Position numbers and translations under genes: made by a program
DNA from: QHXQ01 sp045807745
GTDB taxonomy: Bacteria > Acidobacteriota > Blastocatellia > Pyrinomonadales > Pyrinomonadaceae
Reading direction: 5' to 3'
DNA: 64,000 nucleotides
NCBI GenBank assembly: GCA_045807745.1
Contig: JBJMGT010000023.1
Location: 1-64,000 of the forward strand
The notes under the pieces: model-generated
What the model was told of the DNA's origin: nothing
Databases searched by the model: none
Seen by the model: only the letters and a program-made list of their open reading frames with translations
Shown here: piece by piece, positions 43,201-51,376 of the stretch
How the letters are laid out: each line of letters starts with the position of its first letter
How positions within the stretch are numbered: the first letter of the stretch is position 1

Positions 43201-43468
43201 TGAAATCCCGGTTGGCGGGCGTGGCGCGCTGGGGCGCACAGCTTGGTTCGTCCGTAGCGACATCCACGCTGATTACAAGTACAACCTCTCGGAGACGAGG
43301 AGGATGGTGTTCGTCGCCGACTTCTTCAACGTGACGAACAACCGTCGCGTCCGCCGGCCCAACGAGTTCGCTCAGTTGAGTGGTGGCATCCCGAACGTCG
43401 ACTTCTTGAAGCCGCGCGCCTTCTACCTGCCGTTCAACATGCGGCTGGGCATGCGCTTTGAGTTTTAA
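40220..43468 (+). CDS. TonB-dependent receptor, Oar-like with CarbR domain
   Basis: 1082 residues, ATG with AAGGAG upstream. Signal peptide MKKVLWLVMMLCLGLSATSALAQ; CarbR domain about 25-115 (TGSIGGTLKDANGASIPNATV in part); plug with GGIVNIITQSGGNDYHGAFYGY; barrel ending RLGMRFEF with terminal Phe. Same general design as 33834-37223 but clearly divergent, so not a recent copy. Followed by its own strong terminator. The barrel contains Cys pairs in two loops (CTQCPL; CGSGAPGSPQQNC), which may form disulfides outside. Confidence 0.93.
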   Translation: MKKVLWLVMMLCLGLSATSALAQDRVTTGSIGGTLKDANGASIPNATVSVTGQTGTKTATSNDEGVFEVQGLIPGFYSVKVEQTGFKVAEAKQIEVFVGKTSTLNLTLEPGLATEVVQVTDVAATDLSSTAVGQNLSNSLFNNIPVQRSVTSLFYLSPGASDSLGGGKDNPSIAGGSPLDNLYIADGVNITDSAFGGIGTFTRVYGSLGTGINTSFIKEVQVKTGGFEPQYGQAQGGIVNIITQSGGNDYHGAFYGYARPKAFEATRRQRDAFSTNKVGELLHEENYDVGADFSGPVIPSVKDKLFFFGSFNPTVRREIVQGAQGSGLRTLLGEHARRFRTLNYSAKVDWNISQSHAVAFSIFGDPTKTNLTSHNNLNIDNTTAQSILDFGTRNISARYNGALSPTWTLSSSFSQGRTRFDESGFADVYQITDLTQTGGLAGQRGSFVAQGLGFFEPTLSKTYRFTVDSTKNVTLWGSHTFGIGYAYQRAFYSGRRDRSGPKTPVPATNAFGISTALLGGGASAAIGQATNNTFSLRLANAGCTQCPLMNVPGLGDRRVYLLNDRGEFGNTSFGTRSNYNAGYIQDTWRFNKYVTAILGIRTEQERLIGSPSTAGARVGYSFTDQWAPRLGVTVDPLGQGKTKVYYNFGRFFEYIPLDLAERSLSAEQDFRNAEFAPEFTGTGTNKRVVINPLTHTVNPIVDAAHLFSCGSGAPGSPQQNCRDAGFYPSTVSTSIQSAVAILPGTKLGYSNENLIGFEQQFPHNFTLSLRYQDKRIKRIVEDAAVVAPESADFFGQAYFIGNINGRLDAAVNPISRHFTPGGTPPAECDPNLVNSDLGVCYLTLGKGGKPAGDLGADGVPDGFPNPVHIYKAFEIELNKRFSNNWQLLSNWRISSLRGNFEGHFRNDNGQTDPAISSLFDFTEGEFNLLGDQNAVGPINTDRTHIVNIYPTYSFSKDGGYWPQLHGLTLGLGLHGESGVPINKFLAHPIYSNAGEIPVGGRGALGRTAWFVRSDIHADYKYNLSETRRMVFVADFFNVTNNRRVRRPNEFAQLSGGIPNVDFLKPRAFYLPFNMRLGMRFEF

Positions 43469-43497
43469 CCCGGTCTAGCGATAGATCGGTTTTGATA

Positions 43498-43534
43498 GGG
43501 AGGGGTCTCAACAAGGCCCCTCCCTCTTGTTTTT
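43498..43534 (+). terminator. Rho-independent terminator of second receptor gene
   Basis: GGGAGGGG (43498-43505) pairs with CCCCTCCC (43517-43524), extended by two further pairs, followed by TCTTGTTTTT. It begins 30 bp past the stop. Confidence 0.9.
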
Positions 43535-43620
43535 CGGGCGCGGCTGGGTCATGCTCTCGCCCGCCCGACGTTCACCTACGCCGCACGCGCTCAGGCGTGC
43601 GAACTTCGGAGGATCGTTTC

Positions 43621-44625
43621 ATGCTAAATCCAACCTTGCGCGCGCTCGGTCTCGTCGTGCTCGGTTTGTGCGCTGCCGTTGCTACCGTTGCGCAGTTTCC
43701 TACGGGGGCCCAGCCCGTCGAGATTACCGGCCAAGTCCGCTACACCAATGGCTCGCCGGCCTTCGATGTCGTCGTGCGGCTGGAGCAACAGAGTGGCGGC
43801 TATATCGGCGAGGTGCGCACAGACCGGCTGGGCAAGTTCCAGTTTCGCAGTCTCGTGCCGCAGCAATATCGGCTCTCCATCCGGCATCCCGGCTATAAGG
43901 AGATCGAGCGCGAAGTCAACCTCGTCATGCAGTTCAGCGACTATGTGCAGCTAGCGCTGGTGGCGGACAATCCGGCCGCGCCGACGACCCGCACAGGGAA
44001 TGCGGATGGGTTGCTGCTCAATGCCAGCGTGCCGCTGGCCGCGCGGCAGGAGTTCGACGCCGGCCGCTTGGCCGTGCAGGACAGCAAAAAGTTGGACGAA
44101 GGCTTGCAGCACTTGGAGCAGGCCGTAAAGTTGTATCCCAACTATCTCGAAGCACAGTTGCTGCTGGGCACGGTCTATATGGAGGAGCGTCATTGGGAGC
44201 AGGCGGAAGCGGCGTTGCGGGCGGCGCTGCGTATCAACCCGAAGACTGCGCCGGCCTATTTCGCGCTGGGCGAAGTCTACCGGCGGCAGAAGAAGCATGC
44301 GGAAGCGGAGAAGGAGTTGCTCGAAGGCTTGAAGCTGGACGACAAGTCGGTGCAGGGGCACTTCACGCTGGGCCGGGTCTATTTCGAGCAGGGCGACATC
44401 GTAAGGGCCGGGCCGCACGTCGGCAAAGCCTTGCAGTTAGACCCGAAGCTCGCGGAAGGGCATCTGCTCGCGGGCAACATCCTATTGAAAGCCCGGCAGC
44501 CGAACAACGCCCTCGCGGAGTTTCAGGCTTATCTAATCCTCGCGCCCGACGGCGAGTTCGCGCCGCAGGCACGCGCGCTCGTTGACAAGCTCAAGCAGGC
44601 GACGGCGAATAAGAAGCCCCAGTGA
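43621..44625 (+). CDS. secreted CarbR-TPR protein
   Basis: 334 residues from ATG 43621 with CGGAGGA upstream. Signal peptide ends VATVAQ near residue 22. A carboxypeptidase-regulatory-like domain (about 35-110: VEITGQVRYTNGSPAFDVVV and GKFQFRSLVPQQYRLSIRHPGY) precedes TPR motifs (about 140-325), including HWEQAEAALRAALRINPKTAPAYFALGEVY in part. Same architecture as 38659-39729. It follows the second TonB receptor after a terminator, so it has its own transcript or depends on read-through. Confidence 0.85.
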   Translation: MLNPTLRALGLVVLGLCAAVATVAQFPTGAQPVEITGQVRYTNGSPAFDVVVRLEQQSGGYIGEVRTDRLGKFQFRSLVPQQYRLSIRHPGYKEIEREVNLVMQFSDYVQLALVADNPAAPTTRTGNADGLLLNASVPLAARQEFDAGRLAVQDSKKLDEGLQHLEQAVKLYPNYLEAQLLLGTVYMEERHWEQAEAALRAALRINPKTAPAYFALGEVYRRQKKHAEAEKELLEGLKLDDKSVQGHFTLGRVYFEQGDIVRAGPHVGKALQLDPKLAEGHLLAGNILLKARQPNNALAEFQAYLILAPDGEFAPQARALVDKLKQATANKKPQ

Positions 44626-44626
44626 A

Positions 44627-44732
44627 GAAGGCAAAAGGCAAACTGCAAAAGGCAAAAGTTGAAGATACAGAAACGGAGCGAGGGCCAAACCCATCGCTCC
44701 GTTTCTCTTTCTCACTTTTGCCTTTTGCCTTC
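44627..44732. terminator. bidirectional hairpin between convergent genes
   Basis: Core stem AGAAACGGAGCGA (44669-44681) with its complement (44694-44706), a 12-nt loop and T/A-rich flanks, enclosed by an outer GAAGGCAAAAGGCA repeat (44627-44642 with 44716-44732). It overlaps the stop of the minus-strand S9 peptidase gene. Suited to end both transcripts. Confidence 0.8.
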
Positions 44733-46785
44733 ACTTCAGATGCTGGTCGAACCAACCGATGACGGTGTGGTACCAGAGCGCGGAGTTCTGTGGCTTCAGT
44801 ATCCAGTGTCCTTCGTCGGGGAATTCGAGCAGCTTCGATTCGACGCCCATCTTTTGCAGCGCAGTGAAGAGTTGTAAGCCCTGATCAAAGGGCACGCGAT
44901 AATCCAGCTCACCATGCACAACTAAGAGCGGCGTCTTGAAGTTCTTGACAAACATGTTGGGCGACCAGCGCGCGTACAGTTCCGGATTGTCCCAAGGCGT
45001 GCCCTTGAACTCCCATTCGGGAAACCATAACTCTTCGGTCGCGCCGTACATGCTCGTCAGATTGAACACGCCCGCGTGCGAGACGAGCGCCTTGAACTGA
45101 AACCGCGGATCGTCGTTGTGCCCTTCGATCCAGTCCACCATGTAGCCGCCGTATGAGCCGCCCGCCGCGCCGATGCGGTTCTTGTCCACGAGGCCCAGCG
45201 TGAGGACGTGCGCCATGCCGTTCATGATGTCCGCATAAACCTTGCCGCCCCAGTCGCCGGAGATGTCATTGGTAAACTGCTGCCCGTAGCCGGTCGAGCC
45301 GCGCGGGTTTGGCATGAAGACCATGTAACCAGCACCCGCCCAGATTTGCGGATTCCAACGATAGCCCCAATTGTCGTCCCAAGCCCCTTGCGGCCCGCCA
45401 TGAATCAACACGACGAGCGGATACTGCTTGCCCTGTTGGAATCCCGCCGGCTTCACCAGCCAGCCGGATACCTTTGCATTCTCACCGCCCGTCCACGTCA
45501 ACTCTTCGGCCGGGTTGAGATCGAACTGCGCCATGAACTCATCGTTCGTGTGCGTCACTTGCGTGACGGCCTCATCCTTGCTACGAACCGCTTCGGGCGT
45601 GATTAGGTCGGCGCGGAAAATCTCGGTCGGGCGCGTGGCCGTCGAGCGCGTGAAGATAATGGTCTTGCCGTCGGGCGCGACTTGGACAGCGTCGTTGAAG
45701 CCGGTGATGAGTCGCGCGGGTGTGCCGCCTGCGGTCGGCACAACGTAGATGGGTTCGCGCCCGCGCTCGTTCGAGGTGAGATAGACGTGCTTCGAGTCGG
45801 GCGAAAAGGTGAAGCTGTCAACGTAAGCGTCAAACTGCGGCGTCAACTCGCGCGCACTCTTCGTCTGCCGGTCGTAGAGCATCAAACGCCAACGGTCGCT
45901 CTCGAAACCGGGCGTCGCCTGCGAGCGATAGGCGAGGTAACGCCCGTCGGGCGAATAGAGCGGCGACGCATCAGCGCCACGATTCGCGCCCGTCAACACG
46001 CGCGGCTCACCGCCCCCGACGGGCACGACGAAGATGTCGCTGTTCGTCGAAGCTGCCTCAAGCTTGTCCGTGTTGCGCGCAAACGCCAACTCCTTCGAGT
46101 CGGGCGAGAACGCATAATCAGGCGGCCCGCCTAAACTGAAAGGCGGCGCATCATAATCGCCCGGCGTCACATCGCGCGCCGCGCCGCCGTCCGACGAGAC
46201 GATAAAGATGTGCGTGCGCTTGCCGTCCTTCCACGCCGTCCAATGGCGAAAGAGCAGACGATCAATCGTCCGCGCCTTGACCTTGCTCGCCTCCGCCTCC
46301 GAGTCGCGCTGCTTGTTGCACGCATCATCCGCGCACCCCGGATAGATGTCCGAGACAAACGCCAGCATCTTCCCGTCCGGCGACCAGACGGGATCACCCG
46401 CGCTCGTCGAGATGCTCGTCACCTGCTTGTGGTCGCCGCCCGTCGCATCCATCGTCCACAGTTGCCCGCCCGTGACGAACGCGAGCCGCCGCCCGTCCGG
46501 CGACCAACGCGGCGTACTCGTAGAACTCTCGCCCGTCGTCAACTGTTTTGGCTCGCCGCCCGCGACCGACACCAGATAGATTTGCGTGCGACTGCGATTC
46601 GCCGCCCTGTCCGGCGCAGCGATGCTATAAGCAATCCACTTGCCATCCGGCGACAACTGCGGATCGCCCACCCGCCGCACCTGCAACAGATCATCAACCG
46701 TCATCGGTCGCCGCGCCGGCTGCGCCGTGACTACGGACACAAGCGCCAGCGCGCAGATAATGGCCGGCCAGAGCAAACGTCTCAT
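44731..46785 (-). CDS. exported S9 family prolyl oligopeptidase-type peptidase
   Basis: 684 residues from ATG 46785 (AAGGAG upstream). Signal peptide MRRLLWPAIICALALVSVV ends near TAQ. The N-terminal about 420 residues form a TolB-like propeller (SPDGRRLAFVTGG, SPDGRYLAYRSQ), the rest a peptidase: Ser544 in AGGSYGGYMVDW, Asp628 in GELDYRVP, His660 in DEGHWI. A Cys pair (CADDAC) sits in the propeller. Likely a periplasmic dipeptidyl- or acyl-peptidase that trims peptides before uptake. The open frame reaches 46842 but the inner start gives the proper signal. Confidence 0.93.
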   Translation of the reverse strand: MRRLLWPAIICALALVSVVTAQPARRPMTVDDLLQVRRVGDPQLSPDGKWIAYSIAAPDRAANRSRTQIYLVSVAGGEPKQLTTGESSTSTPRWSPDGRRLAFVTGGQLWTMDATGGDHKQVTSISTSAGDPVWSPDGKMLAFVSDIYPGCADDACNKQRDSEAEASKVKARTIDRLLFRHWTAWKDGKRTHIFIVSSDGGAARDVTPGDYDAPPFSLGGPPDYAFSPDSKELAFARNTDKLEAASTNSDIFVVPVGGGEPRVLTGANRGADASPLYSPDGRYLAYRSQATPGFESDRWRLMLYDRQTKSARELTPQFDAYVDSFTFSPDSKHVYLTSNERGREPIYVVPTAGGTPARLITGFNDAVQVAPDGKTIIFTRSTATRPTEIFRADLITPEAVRSKDEAVTQVTHTNDEFMAQFDLNPAEELTWTGGENAKVSGWLVKPAGFQQGKQYPLVVLIHGGPQGAWDDNWGYRWNPQIWAGAGYMVFMPNPRGSTGYGQQFTNDISGDWGGKVYADIMNGMAHVLTLGLVDKNRIGAAGGSYGGYMVDWIEGHNDDPRFQFKALVSHAGVFNLTSMYGATEELWFPEWEFKGTPWDNPELYARWSPNMFVKNFKTPLLVVHGELDYRVPFDQGLQLFTALQKMGVESKLLEFPDEGHWILKPQNSALWYHTVIGWFDQHLK

Positions 46786-46961
46786 ATGCTTCTCCTTCAA
46801 ACTTGGCTGGATGATTGTTGGGGACTGCCGAGAATTTAGCATAAAAGACAGGTTGGCACTACCTGTTCACCAGCGCGCTGAGAGATAATCCGGCGCTGAT
46901 CGGATGGCGCGCTTAAAGCACATCGCCCCCGCGCATATCTCGCATGAGGATGGTTCACAGT

Positions 46962-48038
46962 ATGGACATACAAACAGCGACACAGGCTTATGAAACTTGG
47001 CTGGCGCAACAGACAACAATCGTGGCGGCCGACTTGGCGCGCAAACACGAACAGATGGCGCTGGGCCTGTTCCCTTTCCTGCGCGCGACCTTCTATCGTT
47101 GGGTACAACATTGGCCCGAGGTCTGCGCCGAACTAAGCGATGCGCCGCAAGTCTTAGCCGTCGGCGATCTGCACATCGAGAATTTCGGCACGTGGCGCGA
47201 CCGCGAAGGCCGGCTCGTCTGGGGCGTGAACGACTTCGACGAAGCAGGTCTCCTGCCTTACACGAATGATCTTGTGCGCCTAGCCACGAGCGCGCACTTA
47301 GCCATCGCCGCCGGTCATATCAAGCTCACGCCCAAAGAGGCTTGCGCCGCGCTCTTGGAAGGTTACACGTCGGGCCTGAAGGATGGCGGGCGACCGTTCA
47401 TCTTGGCCGCGCGCCATCGGCGTCTGCGCGCCATGATCGCCGACGAGACGCGCGATCCGACCGCCTTCTGGCAGAAACTTGATAGCTTGCCCACCGGCAC
47501 CAAGCGCATTCCGGCTGATGCGTCGGCCGCGATAGAAGAGTTGTGGCCGGAGCCGGGCATCGACTATCGCGTGGTCAAGCGTGTCGCTGGCTTGGGCAGT
47601 TTGGGCCGACAACGTTTCGTCGGTCTAGGCACGTGGCGCGGCGGTCAGTTGGCGCGCGAGGCCAAAGCACTGGTGCCTTCGGCGCTGGTGTGGGCGGGCG
47701 TTAATCAAGCAGGCCAGCCGGCTTGCGCGCAAGCTTTGGCGCAGTCCGTGCGCGCGCCCGACCCTTACGTGCGCGCGCAGGATAATTGGATCGTGCGTCG
47801 GCTCGCGCCGGATTGTCAGCGCGTTGACTTGAGCGCGTTAGCAAAGAGGCGCGATGAGTACCGCCTGTTGCGTGCCATGGGCCGCGAGACGGCCAACGTA
47901 CATTTGGGCACACGCGCAGCGAGAGCCGCGCTCATCGAGGACTTGACGCACCGGCCCGCGCGCTGGCTGCGCACCAGCGCCGAACGCATGGCGCAAGCGA
48001 CGACCGCAGACTGGCAACAGTGGCGGCGCAGCGTCTGA
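46962..48038 (+). CDS. DUF2252 family protein
   Basis: 358 residues from ATG 46962 (46944 is possible). The family core is clear: VLAVGDLHIENFGTWRDREGRLVWG, VNDFDEAGLLPYTNDLVRLATSA, and later VKRVAGLGSLGRQRFVGL and REAKALVPSALVW. DUF2252 proteins resemble kinase-fold or aminoglycoside-phosphotransferase-like enzymes (GDLHxxN and DFD motifs match catalytic loop and metal site), but no substrate is established. No signal peptide; cytosolic. It starts divergently from the S9 peptidase. Confidence 0.88.
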   Translation: MDIQTATQAYETWLAQQTTIVAADLARKHEQMALGLFPFLRATFYRWVQHWPEVCAELSDAPQVLAVGDLHIENFGTWRDREGRLVWGVNDFDEAGLLPYTNDLVRLATSAHLAIAAGHIKLTPKEACAALLEGYTSGLKDGGRPFILAARHRRLRAMIADETRDPTAFWQKLDSLPTGTKRIPADASAAIEELWPEPGIDYRVVKRVAGLGSLGRQRFVGLGTWRGGQLAREAKALVPSALVWAGVNQAGQPACAQALAQSVRAPDPYVRAQDNWIVRRLAPDCQRVDLSALAKRRDEYRLLRAMGRETANVHLGTRAARAALIEDLTHRPARWLRTSAERMAQATTADWQQWRRSV

Positions 48039-48144
48039 CGCCACCCCAACGAACAGCACGCGTCGTCAACTTTCAAACTCTAGTCACATCTGCCGAACCT
48101 CGTTACAATACGCCCGCACATCGTTCCTGACCGGAGGCCCTCAC

Positions 48145-51100
48145 ATGGAGCAACACACGAACGTAATGATCAGCTCGACGGCGCGCGACCTGCCGGAGCA
48201 TCGCGAACAGGTGGAGCACGCCTGCATGCGGCTCGGCATGTTCTATCCGGAGATGATGGAGCATCTGACCGCAACGGACGCCAACGCGCTCGAAGTCTCA
48301 CTCAGGCTGGTGAACAAGGCCGACCTCTATGTCGGCGTCTTCGCCTTCCGCTATGGCTATGTCCCCGAAGATCAAACGATCTCAGTCACCGAAGCGGAAT
48401 ACAACCGCGCCGTCGAACGTGAAATTCCGCGTTTGATTTTCCTGATGAGCGACGAGCATCCGGTTAAGCCTTCAGACGTTGAAACAGGCGCGGGTGCAGA
48501 GAAGCTCGCGAATCTAAAAGAGCGCCTCAAGAAAGACCGGGTCGTCGGCTTCTTTAACTCTGCCGATGACCTACGCGCACAAGTTATTCAAGCTCTAGTG
48601 GAATACCGCCAGCCTGATCTTGCGACCTTCCACTACGTCAGCGACATTCCCGCGCCACCCGAAGCCTTCATCGCGCATCCTTACACGCTCTTGCAAACTC
48701 ACCGGCTCGTCGGTCGTCAGCCGGAACTCAACCTGCTGACCGATTGGGTCGCTAAGACAGATTCAGACATCTATCGCGCGCATATCCTGAACATCGTCGC
48801 CATCGGCGGCCTTGGCAAGAGCGCGTTGACGTGGAAATGGTTCAACGACATCGCGCCGCAGGAGATGCAGCCGCTCGCCGGGCGCATGTGGTGGAGCTTC
48901 TACGAATCGGACGCGACCTTTGAGAACTTCGTCACCCGCGCACTGGCTTACGTCTCGCGGCGTCCGCTCGATGAGGTGCAACAAATCCCTGCGCCCGAAC
49001 GCGAGATGCAACTGCTCGCTGCGCTCGACCGCGAGCCGTTCCTGATCGTGCTTGATGGCTTGGAGCGCATGCTCATCGCCTATGCGCGCATGGACGCGGC
49101 GCACTTGAGCGACGATGATTACGATAAGCAGACGGCGAACGTCGTCGCCAACGCCTACGGCTTGCCCGCGAGCGCCGCGCAATCCTTCACGGGCGAGCAT
49201 CGTCTGCGCAAGACCGCCGACCCGCGCGCCGGTTCATTTCTCCGCAAACTGGCGAACGTGCGATCCGCGCGCATTCTAGTCAGCACGCGTCTCTATCCTG
49301 CCGATTTGCAAACAGGGACAGGCGCACCGCTGCCCGGTTGCAATGCCATATTCCTATCGGGGCTGGCTGATGATGATGCGCTCGAACTGTGGCGGGCATT
49401 TGACGTGACCGGCGCACGCGATTTATTGCTGCCACTTTTCAACCGCGTGGGTAATCACCCGTTATTGGTGCAAGCATTAGCAAGCGAGGTGGCCCGCTAC
49501 CGGCCTGCGCCCGGCAAGTTTGAAGAATGGCGCGAGTCCAATCCGCAATTTGATCCGACTAAGTTCCCACGTCTGAATGATGCAATGAGTCACGTGCTGG
49601 CATTCGCTCTGCGCGGGCTGGACGATAAAGCGCAGCAAGTGTTGCGCACCATCGCCGCATTCAGAATGCCCGCGCGCTACGACACGCTGGCCGCGTTGTT
49701 AATAGGTGAAGAAAAGCCGTGCGCCGATGAGCATGAATTGGATGAGGTGTTGACCGAGTTGGAAGATCGGGGATTGGTCGGCTGGGACAAGCGCGCCAAT
49801 CGCTACGACCTGCATCCGCTTGTGCGCGGCGTGGTGTGGAGCGGCTTGGGCGACGACGCCCAGCGCGGCGTCTATACGAGCCTACACGCGCACTTTGAAG
49901 CAGTGTCAATGGTTGGCGATTGGCGAAAAGTCAATAGCCTCGAAGACCTCACGCCCGCCATCGAACTCTACAATACGCTAATCGGACTGGGGCGTTATGA
50001 CGATGCCTTTGGACTCTTTGATCAGCGATTGAGCCAAGCCACGCTCTATCGTCTGAGCGCCAGCCGACAACGGGTTGAACTACTGGAGATGCTCTTTCCC
50101 GCTGGGCAAGAGCAATTGCCGGGTTTGAGCACGCAAGGCGCTCAAGCCGTAACGCTAAATGCGCTGGCGCAGGGGTATCAATTCAGCGGCCAGCCGGGGC
50201 GCGCCGCCGCGCTGTTTCGCCGCCATAACACAATTAGTTTGGAGATGAAGAATGACGGCAATCTCAGCGTTGGTTTATTCAACCTGTCATACACATTGCG
50301 GCTATCAGGTGCGCTGTGCGAGTCGGAGTCCGCCGCGCGGCGCTCTCTGGTCATCTCACGCGCGCAGGCTAATCATTTTCAAGAAGCGGTCAGTCTGAAT
50401 TGGCTTGGCTTGACACTAGCGGCGCGAGGACTTGCGAGTGAATCCGGGTCTGCCCTACAGCGATCTTTGCGCCTGTTTATAGCGAAGTCTAAAAATCAAA
50501 GTGAAGGTGTGAGCAATTCTTATATTGCGCAGAGAGCACTGTGGCTCGGCGAATTTGCGGGCGCGCTATCGTTCGCCAACCGCGGGTGGGAGTTGGCTCA
50601 TGTTCAGAATTACGAGGCTGATTTCATCCGCGCGGCGCGAGCGCAAGGCGAGGCGGCATTGGGCTTGAATGATGTCGCCACCGCCGACGAACGGCTGCAC
50701 CATGCGCTCACCCGCGCGCGAATGGTGAATCTGGTTGAAGAAGAACTGCCCGCGCTCGTGGCGCTGGCGGAGTTGCGTCGGCGGCAGGGCGAGGCACAAG
50801 CGGCGCGTGAGTTTCTGGATGATGTGTGGGAGGCGGCGGAGCGCGGGCCGTACACGCTCATTCACGCCGATGCCTGCAACGTGCTGGCGCAGATCGAGCG
50901 CGACGCGGGCCATCAGGCACAGGCAATCGAAGCGGCGACGGAGGCATACCGTTTGGCGTGGTGTGATGGGCCGCCGTTTGCGTATCACTGTGGGCTGGAG
51001 AAAGCGCGGGGGCTGCTCGGGGAGTTGGGGGCGGGTGAGCCGCCGATGCCGGCGTTTGATGAGACGAAGTTTGAGCCGATGCCGGAGATAGAGATCGACC

Positions 51101-51147
51101 CGGCGGATGAGTTTGGCGCGGAGGCGGAGGGCGGGCGAGAGAATTAA
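48145..51147 (+). CDS. DUF4062-STAND NTPase-TPR protein
   Basis: 1000 residues. Residues about 5-115 are a DUF4062 domain (NVMISSTARDLPEHREQVEHAC, LYVGVFAFRYGYVPED, SVTEAEYNRAVEREIPRLIFL). A STAND/NB-ARC-like NTPase follows: Walker A IGGLGKSALTW (Lys225), Walker B FLIVLDGLERM (Asp304), sensor ARILVSTRLYP and GNHPLLVQALASEVA. A winged-helix part and TPR-like repeats (about 600-970) complete it; the tail is acidic. DUF4062-STAND proteins resemble bacterial immune STANDs in build, where TPRs sense and the N terminus acts. Here no separate effector or partner gene is adjacent. Cytosolic. Confidence 0.88.
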   Translation: MEQHTNVMISSTARDLPEHREQVEHACMRLGMFYPEMMEHLTATDANALEVSLRLVNKADLYVGVFAFRYGYVPEDQTISVTEAEYNRAVEREIPRLIFLMSDEHPVKPSDVETGAGAEKLANLKERLKKDRVVGFFNSADDLRAQVIQALVEYRQPDLATFHYVSDIPAPPEAFIAHPYTLLQTHRLVGRQPELNLLTDWVAKTDSDIYRAHILNIVAIGGLGKSALTWKWFNDIAPQEMQPLAGRMWWSFYESDATFENFVTRALAYVSRRPLDEVQQIPAPEREMQLLAALDREPFLIVLDGLERMLIAYARMDAAHLSDDDYDKQTANVVANAYGLPASAAQSFTGEHRLRKTADPRAGSFLRKLANVRSARILVSTRLYPADLQTGTGAPLPGCNAIFLSGLADDDALELWRAFDVTGARDLLLPLFNRVGNHPLLVQALASEVARYRPAPGKFEEWRESNPQFDPTKFPRLNDAMSHVLAFALRGLDDKAQQVLRTIAAFRMPARYDTLAALLIGEEKPCADEHELDEVLTELEDRGLVGWDKRANRYDLHPLVRGVVWSGLGDDAQRGVYTSLHAHFEAVSMVGDWRKVNSLEDLTPAIELYNTLIGLGRYDDAFGLFDQRLSQATLYRLSASRQRVELLEMLFPAGQEQLPGLSTQGAQAVTLNALAQGYQFSGQPGRAAALFRRHNTISLEMKNDGNLSVGLFNLSYTLRLSGALCESESAARRSLVISRAQANHFQEAVSLNWLGLTLAARGLASESGSALQRSLRLFIAKSKNQSEGVSNSYIAQRALWLGEFAGALSFANRGWELAHVQNYEADFIRAARAQGEAALGLNDVATADERLHHALTRARMVNLVEEELPALVALAELRRRQGEAQAAREFLDDVWEAAERGPYTLIHADACNVLAQIERDAGHQAQAIEAATEAYRLAWCDGPPFAYHCGLEKARGLLGELGAGEPPMPAFDETKFEPMPEIEIDPADEFGAEAEGGREN

Positions 51148-51376
51148 TTTCAGCAGCCATTCGGTTGGGATTGTTGGCGGTCGCCGGGCGGATGTTCACG
51201 TTTGGCGGCCGCAAATTTTGCGCTGTGGGCGGCGCGCTTGCGCGGGTGAAAGTTTATCTTGACGGTTCACGGTGCGGCTCGCATAATCGTGTTTGTAAAT
51301 CGTCTGTCCCCCTTACAAGAGATTGGCCCCAGACTTTGTCCTCAACGTTGAAACGTCGGGCTTCGTGGAGAACATC

